A program made the position numbers and the translations under genes. A DNA stretch of 64,000 nucleotides. Source: Penicillus capitatus. Taxonomy: Eukaryota; Chlorophyta. The notes beneath the pieces were generated by a model. It saw only the letters and a list, made by a program, of their open reading frames with translations, had not been told where the DNA came from and did not search any database. This document shows positions 21,937 through 33,100 of the stretch, piece after piece (within the stretch, counting starts at the first letter, position 1; each line of letters begins with the position of its first letter). Location of the stretch: the NCBI GenBank assembly GCA_965649825.1, contig OZ287702.1, forward strand, positions 1 through 64,000, read 5' to 3'.

Positions 21937-23060
21937 TCATGGACACATCGGTCGGTGTATGGCTGCAGCATTTTGGTCACCTTGTTGCATCGATTGCATC
22001 AAGACATAGAGTGTCCCAACAAGCAAGGCCAAGAAGAAAAGGCGGCCGATGGGTTGTGAGAGCACCTGCTTGACGGCTTCCTTCTATAATGGCGCGACGC
22101 AGTGAGATCTCATCTTTTGTTGATGAAAGTGTGAGACTTGTCTGGCTGTGTTCTCGCGACCGATAGCGTCGACCCTTGTTTGAAGGAGGTATTGGTAGAC
22201 TAAACTGCCAGTTCCTCCCAGTAAGAAGGGTGCGGCAGACTCCGGATTCCATATCTGCAATCACACAATTTCTCACTCTTTTCTAAGAATTGGGCGTTTT
22301 CTCACTATGGCTTCTGCAGCCGTGCCCAGAATCACCATTGCCACGTTGGCCATCATGATCCTGCTTTTCAGAGTATCGTACTCTTCCACACCCAGACTTT
22401 GCAAACGAGACGCCTCGTCCTGTGTTCCCTCAATCACGTTTGGTTCCAGTCAGTCAATGTGCTTTACTCTAGTGAGTTGCTGCAGAGATGGTCCAGATCC
22501 ATAGACGACACGATCTGGTCGCAACGCTGCCAAGAGTGCAGCTGGATCGTCCATCGTCCCCAGCATCTTACGACAGACAAACCGCGTCTCCTCTCCCGTT
22601 TCCCTCTGCTTAATAGTGATCTCTTCAGCACACCATGTGCCACATTGCGGTCCGATCAGCAAACCTGTCACATCATCTCACACTTTACGCGCTCATGCCA
22701 CCTGTCTCGTTGTTTGACCTGTGAGGGTGCCTAAGTCTGGGCACTGGAGTGAGATGACGTCTACGGCACCCTGCAAGAATCTCCGAGCATCATCTGTACC
22801 CAACGGTGAAATCCAATGCAGTGATCCGTGACCTTCGCTCCCGCCAATCAGGCAAAAAAACACACCGCAGAGTGGTTCAGACAACGAAGCGCCACGTTGT
22901 CCAGCTGTCTGAATCGTCACCTCGTACACACACTCACCGTCCTACGTATTCCAGATGACAGACACACATACACTCGATTCAGACCACACGTTGTCACCCT
23001 CACAGGATACGAGCGTGGTCGGAGGTGCAGCCGGAGGAAGAGGCTCCGAATGAAAAGCAT
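21937..23060 (-). CDS. PLAT-domain membrane protein with organellar presequence
   Basis: ATG at 23060 starts a basic, hydrophobic presequence (MLFIRSLFLRLHLRPRSYP) typical of plastid or mitochondrial targeting. A GTGAGG...CGTAG intron joins it to a PLAT/LH2 beta-sandwich: GECVYEVTIQTAGQRG, GVFFCLIGGSEGHG, RRFLQGAVDVISLQCPDLGTL, then across an intron ending GATGTGACAG, LLIGPQCGTWCAEEITI and TRFVCRKML. Later exons add a helix DEASRLQSLGVEEYDTLKSR, a hydrophobic segment NVAMVILGTAAEAI, then APFLLGGTGSLVYQYLLQTRVD and a last TM helix RLFFLALLVGTLYVLMQ, stopping at 21937-21939. Plants have plastid proteins joining a PLAT-like domain to membrane segments of this kind; I cannot name the orthologue. 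Five introns, all under about 65 nt. Confidence 0.7.
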
Positions 23061-23361
23061 GTGACTTAGATCGTCGTCTGCCTTTGGTGCCGATGCGTTG
23101 CTGTCTCTCGACGCACTTAGACCACAACTCACAAGGTATATACCGCTCCAAGGGGACAGAAGACACGTACAAGGGGATGAGGATGTTTAACGATGGATCT
23201 CTGCACTTGAAATGCCTCCACGACAGGCATCGTTTTCGCAAAGAGGTTGTCAGTTCATTATGTGCAACACAGTATTGCTGGCGTTAATGAATGGTGTGAT
23301 GGTGTCCGTCAAGAATATTGGCCATCCACGTCACAAAACGACCGTCATCATCAAGGTGTGG
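23061..23361. promoter_or_regulatory. Upstream region of the PLAT gene
   Basis: Separates the PLAT gene start (23060) from the end of the membrane-protein gene. If the membrane gene uses a GTACAA...CATCTAG intron near 23362-23394 its true end lies inside this interval, near 23287; otherwise it holds the 3' flank of one gene and the promoter of the other. Confidence 0.35.
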
Positions 23362-24894
23362 CTAGATGTAGTACAGGCGATTGTTCACTTGTACGGCCGA
23401 TACGGCTAAGAGGACGTTGCTGATCAGAATGGTCAAAACAAAGCCAAAGTACAACTCCGAAACAATAAGATATCGATATCTCTCACGCAAACTGGTCAGG
23501 GTATCCCGATGGTAATGCCACATCCATACAGAGATAATGACGCCCGAACAGATGGTCGTAAAAATGGAGAAGGCAGCAAAGCCCATGGATTGGTCAAAGG
23601 TATCTTTCTCGAATGGATCGAGGGCTTCGTCATTCAACACATCGACATGATGTAAGGGATGTTCAGAATAGGGGTAATCTTCATTGTTCTGTCCGTAACG
23701 CAGCACGGGGATGACGGTGAGGAAGAAGATGGCCGAGCTGATTTGGGAGAGCAGCTTCCAGATGAGAAACCGCATCTGACGTCGACGATAGCCTGGGTGT
23801 TGATTCGAGTGTCCTCGATCGTCTTCGTCCAGATCTTCTTCGACAATCGTTCCCTGTTCCGACTTGAATTTGCCTTTGATCCAGACGCGGAATTTGAACC
23901 ACGCATCGAACTGGAAACCGAGATAGGCAATGTTCTCGGCTACTCTTGTCACCCAAATGACGGCAAAAGTGGGACCCACTTCCGAAGCGGTTGGGTATGC
24001 CAGAGTGATGAAGAGATCGACGATGTTTTCCAGCCAGAGGCCAGAGATGACCATCCCCACTTCGATGGGGTAACTGTCCGTCAGACTGAGAAAGATCTTC
24101 TTGAAGATGAATGTGATGATCGTCAGCGCGACTGTCAAAAATCCTTGAGCTCTGCTGTCGGTGCTGCCGTTGGCGATGATGTATCCAACGAGCACCATCC
24201 AGAACAGAAGGAAATAGATCAGGATTTTTGTAAAGATCGCTAGCTTGTCTCCGTAACGCTGTGCATTGCAGTCAAAGAATCGATGCGGAAGGAGCCTGAG
24301 TCCCATCACTGTTGCCAGAATGGTCATGGCGATGGCGACGAGGCCCAAGGCACGAAAGGTGCCATGCACGAAGACGATTGTCCCAATCACTGCCACCTGC
24401 AGCACGTAATTCATCAACAGTATCGGAGCGTAGTGTTTAAAGGGTCTCCATGGGCGACTGCCATCCAAGCATGCCAGAAAGATATTGACCAGCATGAAGC
24501 TGAAGAACACGTATGTGCCAGTATTGACGACGAAGACCCAGACGACACGTTGTTTGAAATCGCCATCGGCATCGCCGAGCGGAATGGCCCCAAACCAAAG
24601 CAAGGCAAAAGCTGCCGGGGTTAGAAAAGTCACGAGATTGAGCCAGAAAACGTCAAACCATAGGTATCGCGTACTGATGTGGGCGACGTTGAAGAGCATG
24701 CCCGTCGGGGCATTGACATTCTTGAGTGAATTTTCTTCGCCCTCGCCATAGAAACGCACTTCGGTTAGACTACGCCCTAAGACATTACTGCGGGTGGAGC
24801 TTCCTCCTATGGTACTCTTCGCATCTCCTTGACTCGCTTGCGTCTCCAGAGCAACCACGGCCTTGTCATTCGTGCTTGGATCTGTTTCTGCCAT
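23362..24894 (-). CDS. Polytopic membrane protein, unknown family
   Basis: One long open frame with about nine hydrophobic segments, among them FWLNLVTFLTPAAFALLWFG, VFVVNTGTYVFFSFMLVNIF, VLQVAVIGTIVFVHG, ILIYFLLFWMVLVGYIIANG, ALTIITFIFKKIFLSL, AAFSIFTTICSGVIISVWMW and ELYFGFVLTILISNVLLAVS. An acidic cytoplasmic-type loop (EEDLDEDD) precedes a basic stretch. The frame stays open beyond 25080 without a stop. I prefer the ATG at 24894 (MAETDPSTNDK) because upstream ATGs (24927, 25041, 25080) would run into the 5' end of accA on the other strand. It is head to head with accA, 107 bp between starts. An alternative last exon would replace VQVNNRLYYI by PHLDDDGRF... ending near 23287. No family recognised. 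Confidence 0.75.
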   Translation of the reverse strand: MAETDPSTNDKAVVALETQASQGDAKSTIGGSSTRSNVLGRSLTEVRFYGEGEENSLKNVNAPTGMLFNVAHISTRYLWFDVFWLNLVTFLTPAAFALLWFGAIPLGDADGDFKQRVVWVFVVNTGTYVFFSFMLVNIFLACLDGSRPWRPFKHYAPILLMNYVLQVAVIGTIVFVHGTFRALGLVAIAMTILATVMGLRLLPHRFFDCNAQRYGDKLAIFTKILIYFLLFWMVLVGYIIANGSTDSRAQGFLTVALTIITFIFKKIFLSLTDSYPIEVGMVISGLWLENIVDLFITLAYPTASEVGPTFAVIWVTRVAENIAYLGFQFDAWFKFRVWIKGKFKSEQGTIVEEDLDEDDRGHSNQHPGYRRRQMRFLIWKLLSQISSAIFFLTVIPVLRYGQNNEDYPYSEHPLHHVDVLNDEALDPFEKDTFDQSMGFAAFSIFTTICSGVIISVWMWHYHRDTLTSLRERYRYLIVSELYFGFVLTILISNVLLAVSAVQVNNRLYYI

Positions 24895-25001
24895 CGAGGT
24901 GCATACCTTCCCATCACGTTGCGTCATGCTGGAGGCGGCATTGATGTGACGTTTCGATCTCGCTTTCGTGAACGGATTCGAAGAACGCGTCCTTCTTTTC
25001 G

Positions 25002-26936
25002 ATGCTTTCACACTCGTCTCTTCGCCAATCGGCATTTCCATCGAAACACCACCTCGGAAGGAAGACGCATTCGAAGCCATCAGCTCCCAAACCGCTGAGA
25101 GCGTCGCCACCGCAGCCAGATGTGCCAATGGAGCGTGGAGGGAAGCGCGGACACGAATGGTTTCAGCGTCTCCTATCCAAATTCACACCGTCCTTCGGTC
25201 GTTCCAAGACGTCTCTCATTCTGGATTTCGAAAAACCGCTGATCAACCTCGACAACAGAATCAAGGAGGCACGTAATGGTCCAGAACTCTGTTGTCATGA
25301 CAATGGGACTTCAGGTACGCAGAGTGGCAGAAGAGAATGGAGTCGATGTGTCTGAGCAGATCCACACCCTCGAGGAACGTTCCAAACAAGTTCAGCTTCG
25401 ATGTCATACGGATGTGTGATACTGACGCTTTTTTCATTGGATGTTTAGCTTCGGAGGGAGACATATAGTAAGCTGACACCGAATCAGCGATTGCAGGTGG
25501 CACGGCATCCCAATCGGCCGACCTGCTTGGACATTGTGATGAATATCACAGAAAAGTTTATCGAACTGCATGGCGATCGGGCCGGGAATGATGACAAGGC
25601 AGTCGTGGCTGGAATTGGCAGAATCGATGGAATGTCTTGTATGTTCATCGGACAACAAAAGGGACGAAACACCAAAGCAAGGAGGCAGAAAAGAGAGAGT
25701 TGATGTCGATGCCATGCGATGCTGCAGGAAAACATCGAACGGAATTTTGGCATGGCTCAACCGTCGGGTTTCCGCAAGGCCTTGAGGTTCATGCAGCACG
25801 CGGACAAATTCGGGTTTCCCATTGTGACGTTTGTGGATACCCCTGGTGCCTATGCTGGTGTCAAAGCAGAGGAACTCGGCCAGGTGTGGAGCCTGTCGTC
25901 CGTCTTCGAAGAAGAGAAGCTTCTCTGTTGATCTCAGGGAGAAGCAATTGCAAGAAATCTGCGCGAGATGTTTTCGCTTCGTGTGCCTGTGATCAGCGTT
26001 GTGATCGGAGAGGGCGGTTCTGGAGGGGCATTGGCGATTAACTGTGCCAACAAAGTGCTCATTATGGAGAATGCTGTTTACTACGTTGCCAGTCCCGAAG
26101 CCTGTGCAGCCATTTTGTGGAAGAGTCGTGATAAGGCAGAGCAAGCGGCAGAGGCTTTGAAGATTACGGCAGACGATTTGATGGAAATGGGCATTGTGGA
26201 TGAAGTGATTCCTGAACCGTTGGGTGGCTCACACTCCGATCCTGTCCGTTCCTTTCCAGCAGTGAAAGAATCGGTGGCGAGATGGCTACACCACTACATC
26301 AAGATGACAGACGAGGACATCACACGCGACAGGCCTGGTCATGACGAGAATCTTGACTGCTGAAGGAAGTTCCCCTTGCAGGTACATGCGCTATCGCCAG
26401 TTTGGAGTATTCTCGGAATTCTTGGTACGGGGTGGAGCCTACGAAAAAACACTAAAGGCACGGAAAGAAGTAGGTCACATGAGCATCGTTAAGATAGAGC
26501 AGAATCGATATCCGTTAGGCAAGAGGGGTCTATACAGATGCCGGCACATGGTGTGTCGATGAGGAGGAGGCAGAGTACGTGGAACAGGCAGTGGACATGG
26601 CAGAGCGCTGGGAAGAGAATATTGCCGGTTCTGACAGGCATCTCTCTTTCGCTTCTCCAGATGTGTTTCCTGTTCTTAGACAAGGAACAATGGTTGACGA
26701 TTCCAGAGATAGAGCTGGAGAGTTTGAACGAGGCATTTGAGACACTGGAAGGTGCCGATGCAGAACTGGATACCATCGAGGGTTCAGACAAGGAGGCCAA
26801 TGCACCAGTAGCTCTTCTCACACTTATCACACTTTTGGAAGATTACATGTGCACAGGAGACCCATCATCACACGCCTCTACAACAGGTAGACCCCCCGAG
26901 AAAAATAACAGAAGTGAATGGATCTGGCGATTTTGA
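25002..26936 (+). CDS. accA: Acetyl-CoA carboxylase carboxyltransferase subunit alpha, plastid-targeted
   Basis: Catalyses transfer of the carboxyl group from biotin to acetyl-CoA with the beta subunit, the first committed step of plastid fatty-acid synthesis. ATG 25002 begins a Ser/Arg-rich transit peptide ([19 protein letters not shown]). The conserved core follows through several short introns: [138 protein letters not shown]. One intron (26333-26381) is GC-AG; it links TDEDITRD to [12 protein letters not shown]-terminal extension has two possible ends: read-through to about 26741, or a last spliced exon ending at 26936. Plant proteins also have a C-terminal extension. Confidence 0.93.
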
Positions 26937-28063
26937 AGCGATGGAGCATTCTCCATAGCTGCGTTGTCATCATGAGTCCTGCATATGTGGACAGGTGTCG
27001 TTGTTAAACTTCTTGTTTTTGTGTGAAATGTCTCAGAGTGGACACAGACTTAGTAATGATGTGTGTGTTGATTATAAGAGGCCTAAATTTTGTATAGCCG
27101 TCACAGCATCAATGCAATGAACGATTGTTACGCCTATCACAGACCGATCGGCCCACAAATCCCCCCTGGTCACCTTCCCTAGTCCAATGAGAACAAAATG
27201 GAGCAACCCCACCACAAAAGTGGGGCCCTGCTATGAGTCCTTCCATAGGCCTAGTTTACAGAAAACGACTTTTCTGATTGCTCCGTCTATCGAAGCTCAA
27301 GAATATCTAGTTAACGAGATTCTCAGTGACGTGACCAAAACTGTGATGGAGGAGGGAGAAGCCCCTGGCAGAGATACAGCTCTTTTTACTTTATTGTGTC
27401 AGAATTTTGGCAGACGAACAAGCGAATTGATAGCAGTAGCAATAATAGTGTCTTGTCGTGTCATGTCTATGGCAAAGTTATGGTACTTTCTCAAAAACAA
27501 AGCCATCTTCCCTTAGTTGCATATACGTATTTAAGCACATGTGCATGCATCCATGCACTTGACCTTTGTGTTCTAACAAGAAGAATCCAAAATCGAACAG
27601 ACCCAAAGCAGAGAGACGTCACTTTCATTCACTGATACTGTGTTAGATCTTACGTAGTAGTTAGATCGACTGGAACCATACATGAACAAAAAATTCAAGA
27701 AAAAATGGACAGCAATGAAACATACCACAACCATCAAAACAAACCCAACCAAACCAACAAGAGGATGGCCTTCACGGAGATCAGTGCCTTATGTTTCATA
27801 CTCTCGCACGTCATGCAGGTTCACCTTATTGTTGAACTGTGAGCTCCTCTTCTCTGCAAGAGCATTGTTTTTGTACGATATACGGATGGCCTTACAAAAA
27901 TGAAATAGACATCCTGCGAAGGATGGTCTTTTGAAAGGCGTCCTTGGAAGATATTGGTAACAGGGCAGACAGAAGAGAGTGAGTTGTCACAGAAATGCTT
28001 GCCTATTATTGAACCTGCCTCAAGAATCTATGCATTCCGACCATTCGATCCACAACCCAATGT
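26937..28063. other. Convergent 1.1-kb noncoding interval
   Basis: Between accA (+) and the helicase gene (-). A-rich toward 27650-27760, with short open frames that show no protein-like composition. No tRNA-like cloverleaf or tandem repeat seen; probably both 3' UTRs plus spacer. Confidence 0.4.
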
Positions 28064-29977
28064 CTAACTCAGTTGTGGAGGGGGAGGAGGAAAGGACTGT
28101 ACAGTACTATACCACTCTGAATACTGCCTGTGCCATTCTTTATATTTCTTTCTCCACGCCTCGTACTCCTCCCGGACGGCATTAAACTCGTCAAGTGTCT
28201 GAATGCTCGGCGGCATAGCTGGCGGCTGGAGGGGTCTCATTTCGGCAGTGGAAAGTGACGTCAGTTCTGCACCATGATGTGACCCAGCATCGCTGTGTTC
28301 GCTCTGGGCATCGAACCAGGAGAGCCGATCATCGACATCCGCATCTAAACATTCACAGTCTCCCTCTTCTGAATAGACAATACTCGAGGCAGAAGTTGTG
28401 TGACTCAGACGACTGGGGAGTCGAATACAGTTCATACGTCTTTGGTGAGAGGTGGATCCCGTTTCGCAGCTGATCTCGGAAACGGCTGTGCACCGTGCAA
28501 TCCCTTCTCGAGACGACGACCGACTCATGACAGATGCCGATGACACATACGGGTCCCAGTGATTCCAGAAAGGATGCCTCTTCTCCAACCGTTCCTTCCA
28601 GCTCAGAAACTCAGATGGAGAGACATTCCCTATCCAATCGGTCGATCTTGGAGGAATGGACCGCATGACATCTGATGTCACTGCCGGAGTCTCCACCAGT
28701 TTCTGATAAGCCATTTGATCTGCTCTGTTGACAAGTGGATCTCTGTACCACTCTGTTGGAATCTGTTGCGGAAGTTCGACCAATTCTGTTCCCTCTGCCA
28801 TGTACCGTTCAAGTTGTGTTTTCTCAGAAGGTGTCACCAGCGTCACAGAGATGCCATGTGTGCCAAAGCGTCCTGTTCTTCCAATGCGATGCTGATAGGT
28901 CTCTTGATCATAAGGCAAATCCAAATTGCATACGAGATTGACACGTTCCAGATCGATGCCTCTCGCAATCAAATCTGTCGACACGATCACTCGCAGTTCA
29001 AACTGACGCATGGCAGACATCGTGGATGCTCTGTGCTGTTGGGATTTGTGACCAGATGTAAAGGCAGAAGGAAATCCGGAGGCATTGAGACGCTCAGACA
29101 GGACTTCGGCTTTGTCACGAGCATTGCAAAAAACGACGGCTTGATAAAATGAAACGCAACTGAAAATCTCGAACAGTGAGTTGATCTTTGCCTCAAAGAT
29201 CACAGCGTCTGCTTCCGGAGACAACTGCTGCTGCTGCTGCTTGACCATCTTGTAACATTGCTTGACCCCCAGCAGCGGTTTCTCACTCTCTTCGACGAAA
29301 ACCCTTTGGGGATAATCCATTTCCCTCTCAACCTCTGACAAGATTTCTGTGGAATAGGTGGCAGAAAATGCGAGAGATTGACGTGCAGAAGGGAGAGAGG
29401 AGACCAAAAATTGAACAGATTCTTTAAGACTTTCGGAATACAATTGATCGGCTTCATCCAGCACGAGAAGACGCACGTGATCCAGATGAATTTCACTCTT
29501 CTGCACGAGGTAGCAGAGCCGTCCCGGTGTGGCCACAATAACATGACAGGGACGTCGAAGGCGTTTGCGATCTTCACTAACCGCCACGCCTCCAGTAAAT
29601 ACACCACATGAAAGATTAGGATATGGCAAGTTGTTTGCTATTTTTCGGATCTCCGACGCTATCTGCTGTGCAATTTCGCGCGTTGGTGCAAGAAGAACTG
29701 CCTGAGGAAATGACAAAGAAGCATCGACGCGATCCACACATGCCAATACAAAAACGAGCGTCTTGCCAGTCCCAGACTTGGCTTTGACGATGAGGTCCGT
29801 TCCAAGACGTGCTAAAGGAATCGCGGTTTCTTGAACGGGAGACGGTGAACGGTACCCTGCCAGCAACAAGGCTCGCCGTAACGTGTCAGACAAATGCAGT
29901 TTGGCAAAAGAAGAGGACGCGGCGGACAATACGTCCTGTGTGCGTCGACGCCCATTGAACGAATGAACCAAAACCAT
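28064..29977 (-). CDS. DEAD-box RNA helicase, DDX20/Gemin3 type
   Basis: Intronless, 637 residues, ATG at 29977. ATP-dependent RNA helicase with all motifs: Q motif GYRSPSPVQ (about 41-49), motif I AKSGTGKT (66-73), Ia PTREIA, GG-containing Ib region, TPGR, DEAD (174-177), SAT (205-207), IV VVFCNARDK, STDLIARGID, and VI HRIGRTGRFGT. The wording of several motifs (LDLIVxAKSGTGKT-like, RGIDxExVNLVxNLD-like, YKMVK after GVKQC) fits DDX20, which in animals joins SMN and Gemins in snRNP assembly. The C-terminus has a Tyr/Trp-rich amphipathic helix (EYEAWRKKYKEWHRQYSEWY) recalling the Tyr-rich end of DDX20. A Gln run (29218-29236) follows motif III. Head to head with the gene at 30105, 127 bp apart. 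Confidence 0.85.
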   Translation of the reverse strand: MVLVHSFNGRRRTQDVLSAASSSFAKLHLSDTLRRALLLAGYRSPSPVQETAIPLARLGTDLIVKAKSGTGKTLVFVLACVDRVDASLSFPQAVLLAPTREIAQQIASEIRKIANNLPYPNLSCGVFTGGVAVSEDRKRLRRPCHVIVATPGRLCYLVQKSEIHLDHVRLLVLDEADQLYSESLKESVQFLVSSLPSARQSLAFSATYSTEILSEVEREMDYPQRVFVEESEKPLLGVKQCYKMVKQQQQQLSPEADAVIFEAKINSLFEIFSCVSFYQAVVFCNARDKAEVLSERLNASGFPSAFTSGHKSQQHRASTMSAMRQFELRVIVSTDLIARGIDLERVNLVCNLDLPYDQETYQHRIGRTGRFGTHGISVTLVTPSEKTQLERYMAEGTELVELPQQIPTEWYRDPLVNRADQMAYQKLVETPAVTSDVMRSIPPRSTDWIGNVSPSEFLSWKERLEKRHPFWNHWDPYVSSASVMSRSSSREGIARCTAVSEISCETGSTSHQRRMNCIRLPSRLSHTTSASSIVYSEEGDCECLDADVDDRLSWFDAQSEHSDAGSHHGAELTSLSTAEMRPLQPPAMPPSIQTLDEFNAVREEYEAWRKKYKEWHRQYSEWYSTVQSFPPPPPQLS

Positions 29978-30104
29978 ATTGACGCCCTTATCTCTGTCGC
30001 GAAATGCCCTGCGCGGAGAAGTGCTGCGAGGAAGAACACGTCAGCAGGGCGTGGAGGAAAATGACACATTGTGTAGGTACGGGTTGCATCGATAGCGGTT
30101 GACG

Positions 30105-33100
30105 ATGGAAGTCGACGAGAACGAACTCCAATGCCGAAGGCGATGGTCCACCGACCTGACGCGACGGCTGGCGAAGCACACCGAGGCCTTTGAACGGGTG
30201 AAGTGCGGATTGGGTCCCATTGAGGTTTGACTGGTCGACGTTGTTAGAAGGTATGGCCCATAATGGATGCTGGAATGTCTTTGGTAAACGGCCAAGCAAC
30301 AGCAGCTACTCGTCAACAACGGATGCGTCATTCCACGAGTATTCCTTACCCATGTCAAGAGAATGTGAGATTGGATGACTGTCGAATGGATGTCAAACCG
30401 GCAGAGATGTTTTGGATGAGCGAGAGCGGTCCGCTGCAGAGTGAGACGCAGGTGCCTCTACCAGCGTTTTTTCATCGATCGAGCATTCGTTTAAAGTTTT
30501 GTGCAGTGTCCTTCGATATCTGCTGGAAATCAACGAAGACCGCTTGAAGAAGAGCGTTTCGAGATTTTGCATGTCGTCCAGGCGCTGTTGAAGGATATGG
30601 ATCTCAACATCGTGGCACATAAACGCGATCTCAAACTCGTGAAAACTGCACAGACTCTGGTGCGAGAGGCAAACCAACGGCCAAAGTGGACGAGGGAATT
30701 CTTCTATCCATGTCTCATTCAACAGAAGAATGATAAGACAGATGTTGCCCTGCTCATGGCTTTATGGAGCGTCATCGCTTTGGTGATCTACATCATCCCA
30801 TGTCCCAATGTATGTAGCGATGTGACAGGCACAGGTGTGTATTCCTTCTTGTTCGTAGGACCTCCAGGTGAAAGTGCTGGAGTACATAGACGCAACATGG
30901 AAAGCAGGCATTCCAGATCCGCTCTTTGACATTGTGACACGCATCAGAGATGATATCATGTATATCTCTGGGCTTGATCGAGATAGAATGCAGTGGTTCT
31001 GTACAGAAGAGTTTGACAGTTGCTGCGTGCTCCTGCCAGATGGACACCATCAAGAGACGCTCTATCATTCCTCCACGTCTGTTTCGGACGTTCTGGAGCA
31101 GATTACAGAGAGATGCGAATTGGGAAGCAAAGCGTCTTCGAAGCTCATTCTCATGAAAGGAGAGACGCCGCATGTGCTCGCTTCCCAAACTCTGCTCTTA
31201 GATATCTTGCAAGCCGACGACTATTCTGACGATTCTGCACAGGGAAGGCTGCAGGCAAAGAGATTCTTTGCGAGCGATGCGACGGTTGGAAGCACGAAGC
31301 TCGTGTTCTGGTCTTTCCTGCAGGCCCGCGCCGAGTATCTGGCTGGATGGTATCCTGCACCTGATGAAACGGTCGTTCAATTGGCCATTCTGTTGGCTCG
31401 CTATTCTCTGTCACAGTCTAGCTTCGGCGACGAAACACAACTCAAAGAGAACCTTCCCAACTTTATGCCAAAACAAGTATGCCTGCTCGAATCGTGCAGT
31501 ATGCCAAAGAATAAATCATTGAATAGTTTGCGGAGAAATGGAACGCGACTATAGAGGATTCAGAAGTCCTGTCAGATTTCCAGTCAGCAAAACGAATGTC
31601 TATGCAGGAGATTCGACAAGAATTTCTACAAATCATAGAATCATTGGACTACGGACTCTGTATCTTCTTTTCACCACATTCCATACAGCTACCGAATCTC
31701 GATCGCTCTTTGGAGGAGCACGCGATCCTGGGTGTGAATAGTAAAGGATTGCACGTATTTGCTGCTCGTCCTTATCGACATCTGGTATCTGTGGCAATGG
31801 AATCCATCGTCTCCTTTACGCACGATCAGAATGTACTCACCATCGATGGACGAGATCCGCATCTTCCATGTGCAATTGGGATAGAAGAGCAGAAAGGAAT
31901 GTGTGAGGTGCTGCTGCTTCACAAGGGAGATCTTCCGTCCAGTTCTCCTGTCCAACCAGAAAAGAATACTGGCGAAGATGATAATCTCCTGAAGAGAGCT
32001 GCACATCAAGCCCCTCAGCAACTGGTCGTTTTTCGGAGTTGCCCGCTCGTAGATAGTCATGATGAACGTGATCTGTCTCCCATTGCGGAACGGATGAAGG
32101 ATCAAAATTCGTGTCTACAAGCTGAGGACAGGGCGAAGAGTGAGGATCTCGTCGGACTGGAGAAGGCTGGGACAGAGAGTGGGGCATCCGTGGAAGAATC
32201 GGCGAATGCTCCCAAAATAATTCCGAAACTCACACAGTCCCTCTCTCATAATCAAACGCATTTCGCATCGTCCTCTTCTTCAAGCGGCTACCAGAATATC
32301 CCAGAGAAGCAAGAGAACCTTCGTGCCGGTTCTATCTTCGCTGAGAAGTGTGTTTGAGCGAGCAAGTCTAAAACAGAGGGATGATGCTGTTCGCGTAGAT
32401 ACATCATCGAAGATCACATGCGAGAGCTGGACAACAGTTTCGAATGCCACGCCAAGAGCTTCAACTACGCATGGGAAATGCAGAGCAGTTCTCGTGCGGG
32501 CCGAAGGGTCGTCCTCAAGTTCTACAAGTCGACGTACCATTTCCAGGAAAGCAAGGTACGGTATCACCATCTGGCATCCAAATACTTCGCCAGGTAATGA
32601 CGTACCATCGAAGTTTGCCATCATTTGTGTCTCGCAGACAATTGGAAGTCATCGAGATCGATGGATTTTTGCCATGCATGGTCTTTGAGCGAGGAGACAT
32701 GACACTGAACGAATGGAGAGAAAGACGCGTGTGCGATATCGATGCAAGACGGAACGTTGTGCACCAGGTCCGACAACAGCAACTACCATTCCCTTCTTCA
32801 GTCCTTGTCACAGATCCTCAAATGTCTCGAGGATTTGCACAAAAAGAGTGCTGTTCATTGTGACATCCAGTCGAACAATATCGAGTGGTTTGAGGCAGCA
32901 CATTGCTGGAAGCTGGTGAATGTGGACAGGGCCATCGATAGTGGAGGATATGGAACGAGACAGCCCCCTCTTCAGCTACTGGCCCCGGAGTGGTACCAGG
33001 CGACGGAAAATGGAGATGCAGACTTCGCTGTGACGCCTGGTGTCGATATGTGGTCTTTTGGCATCGTGGCCTTCGAAATCCTTACAGGTGGTGGTAGTCC

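Noticed and set aside
22307-22501. Plus-strand ORF with a signal-peptide-like start
   Set aside because: It is antisense to PLAT-gene exons whose splice sites and frame fit a conserved domain order.
23659-24243. 194-codon plus-strand open frame
   Set aside because: Shadow of the membrane-protein gene; highly charged with no hydrophobic or family features.
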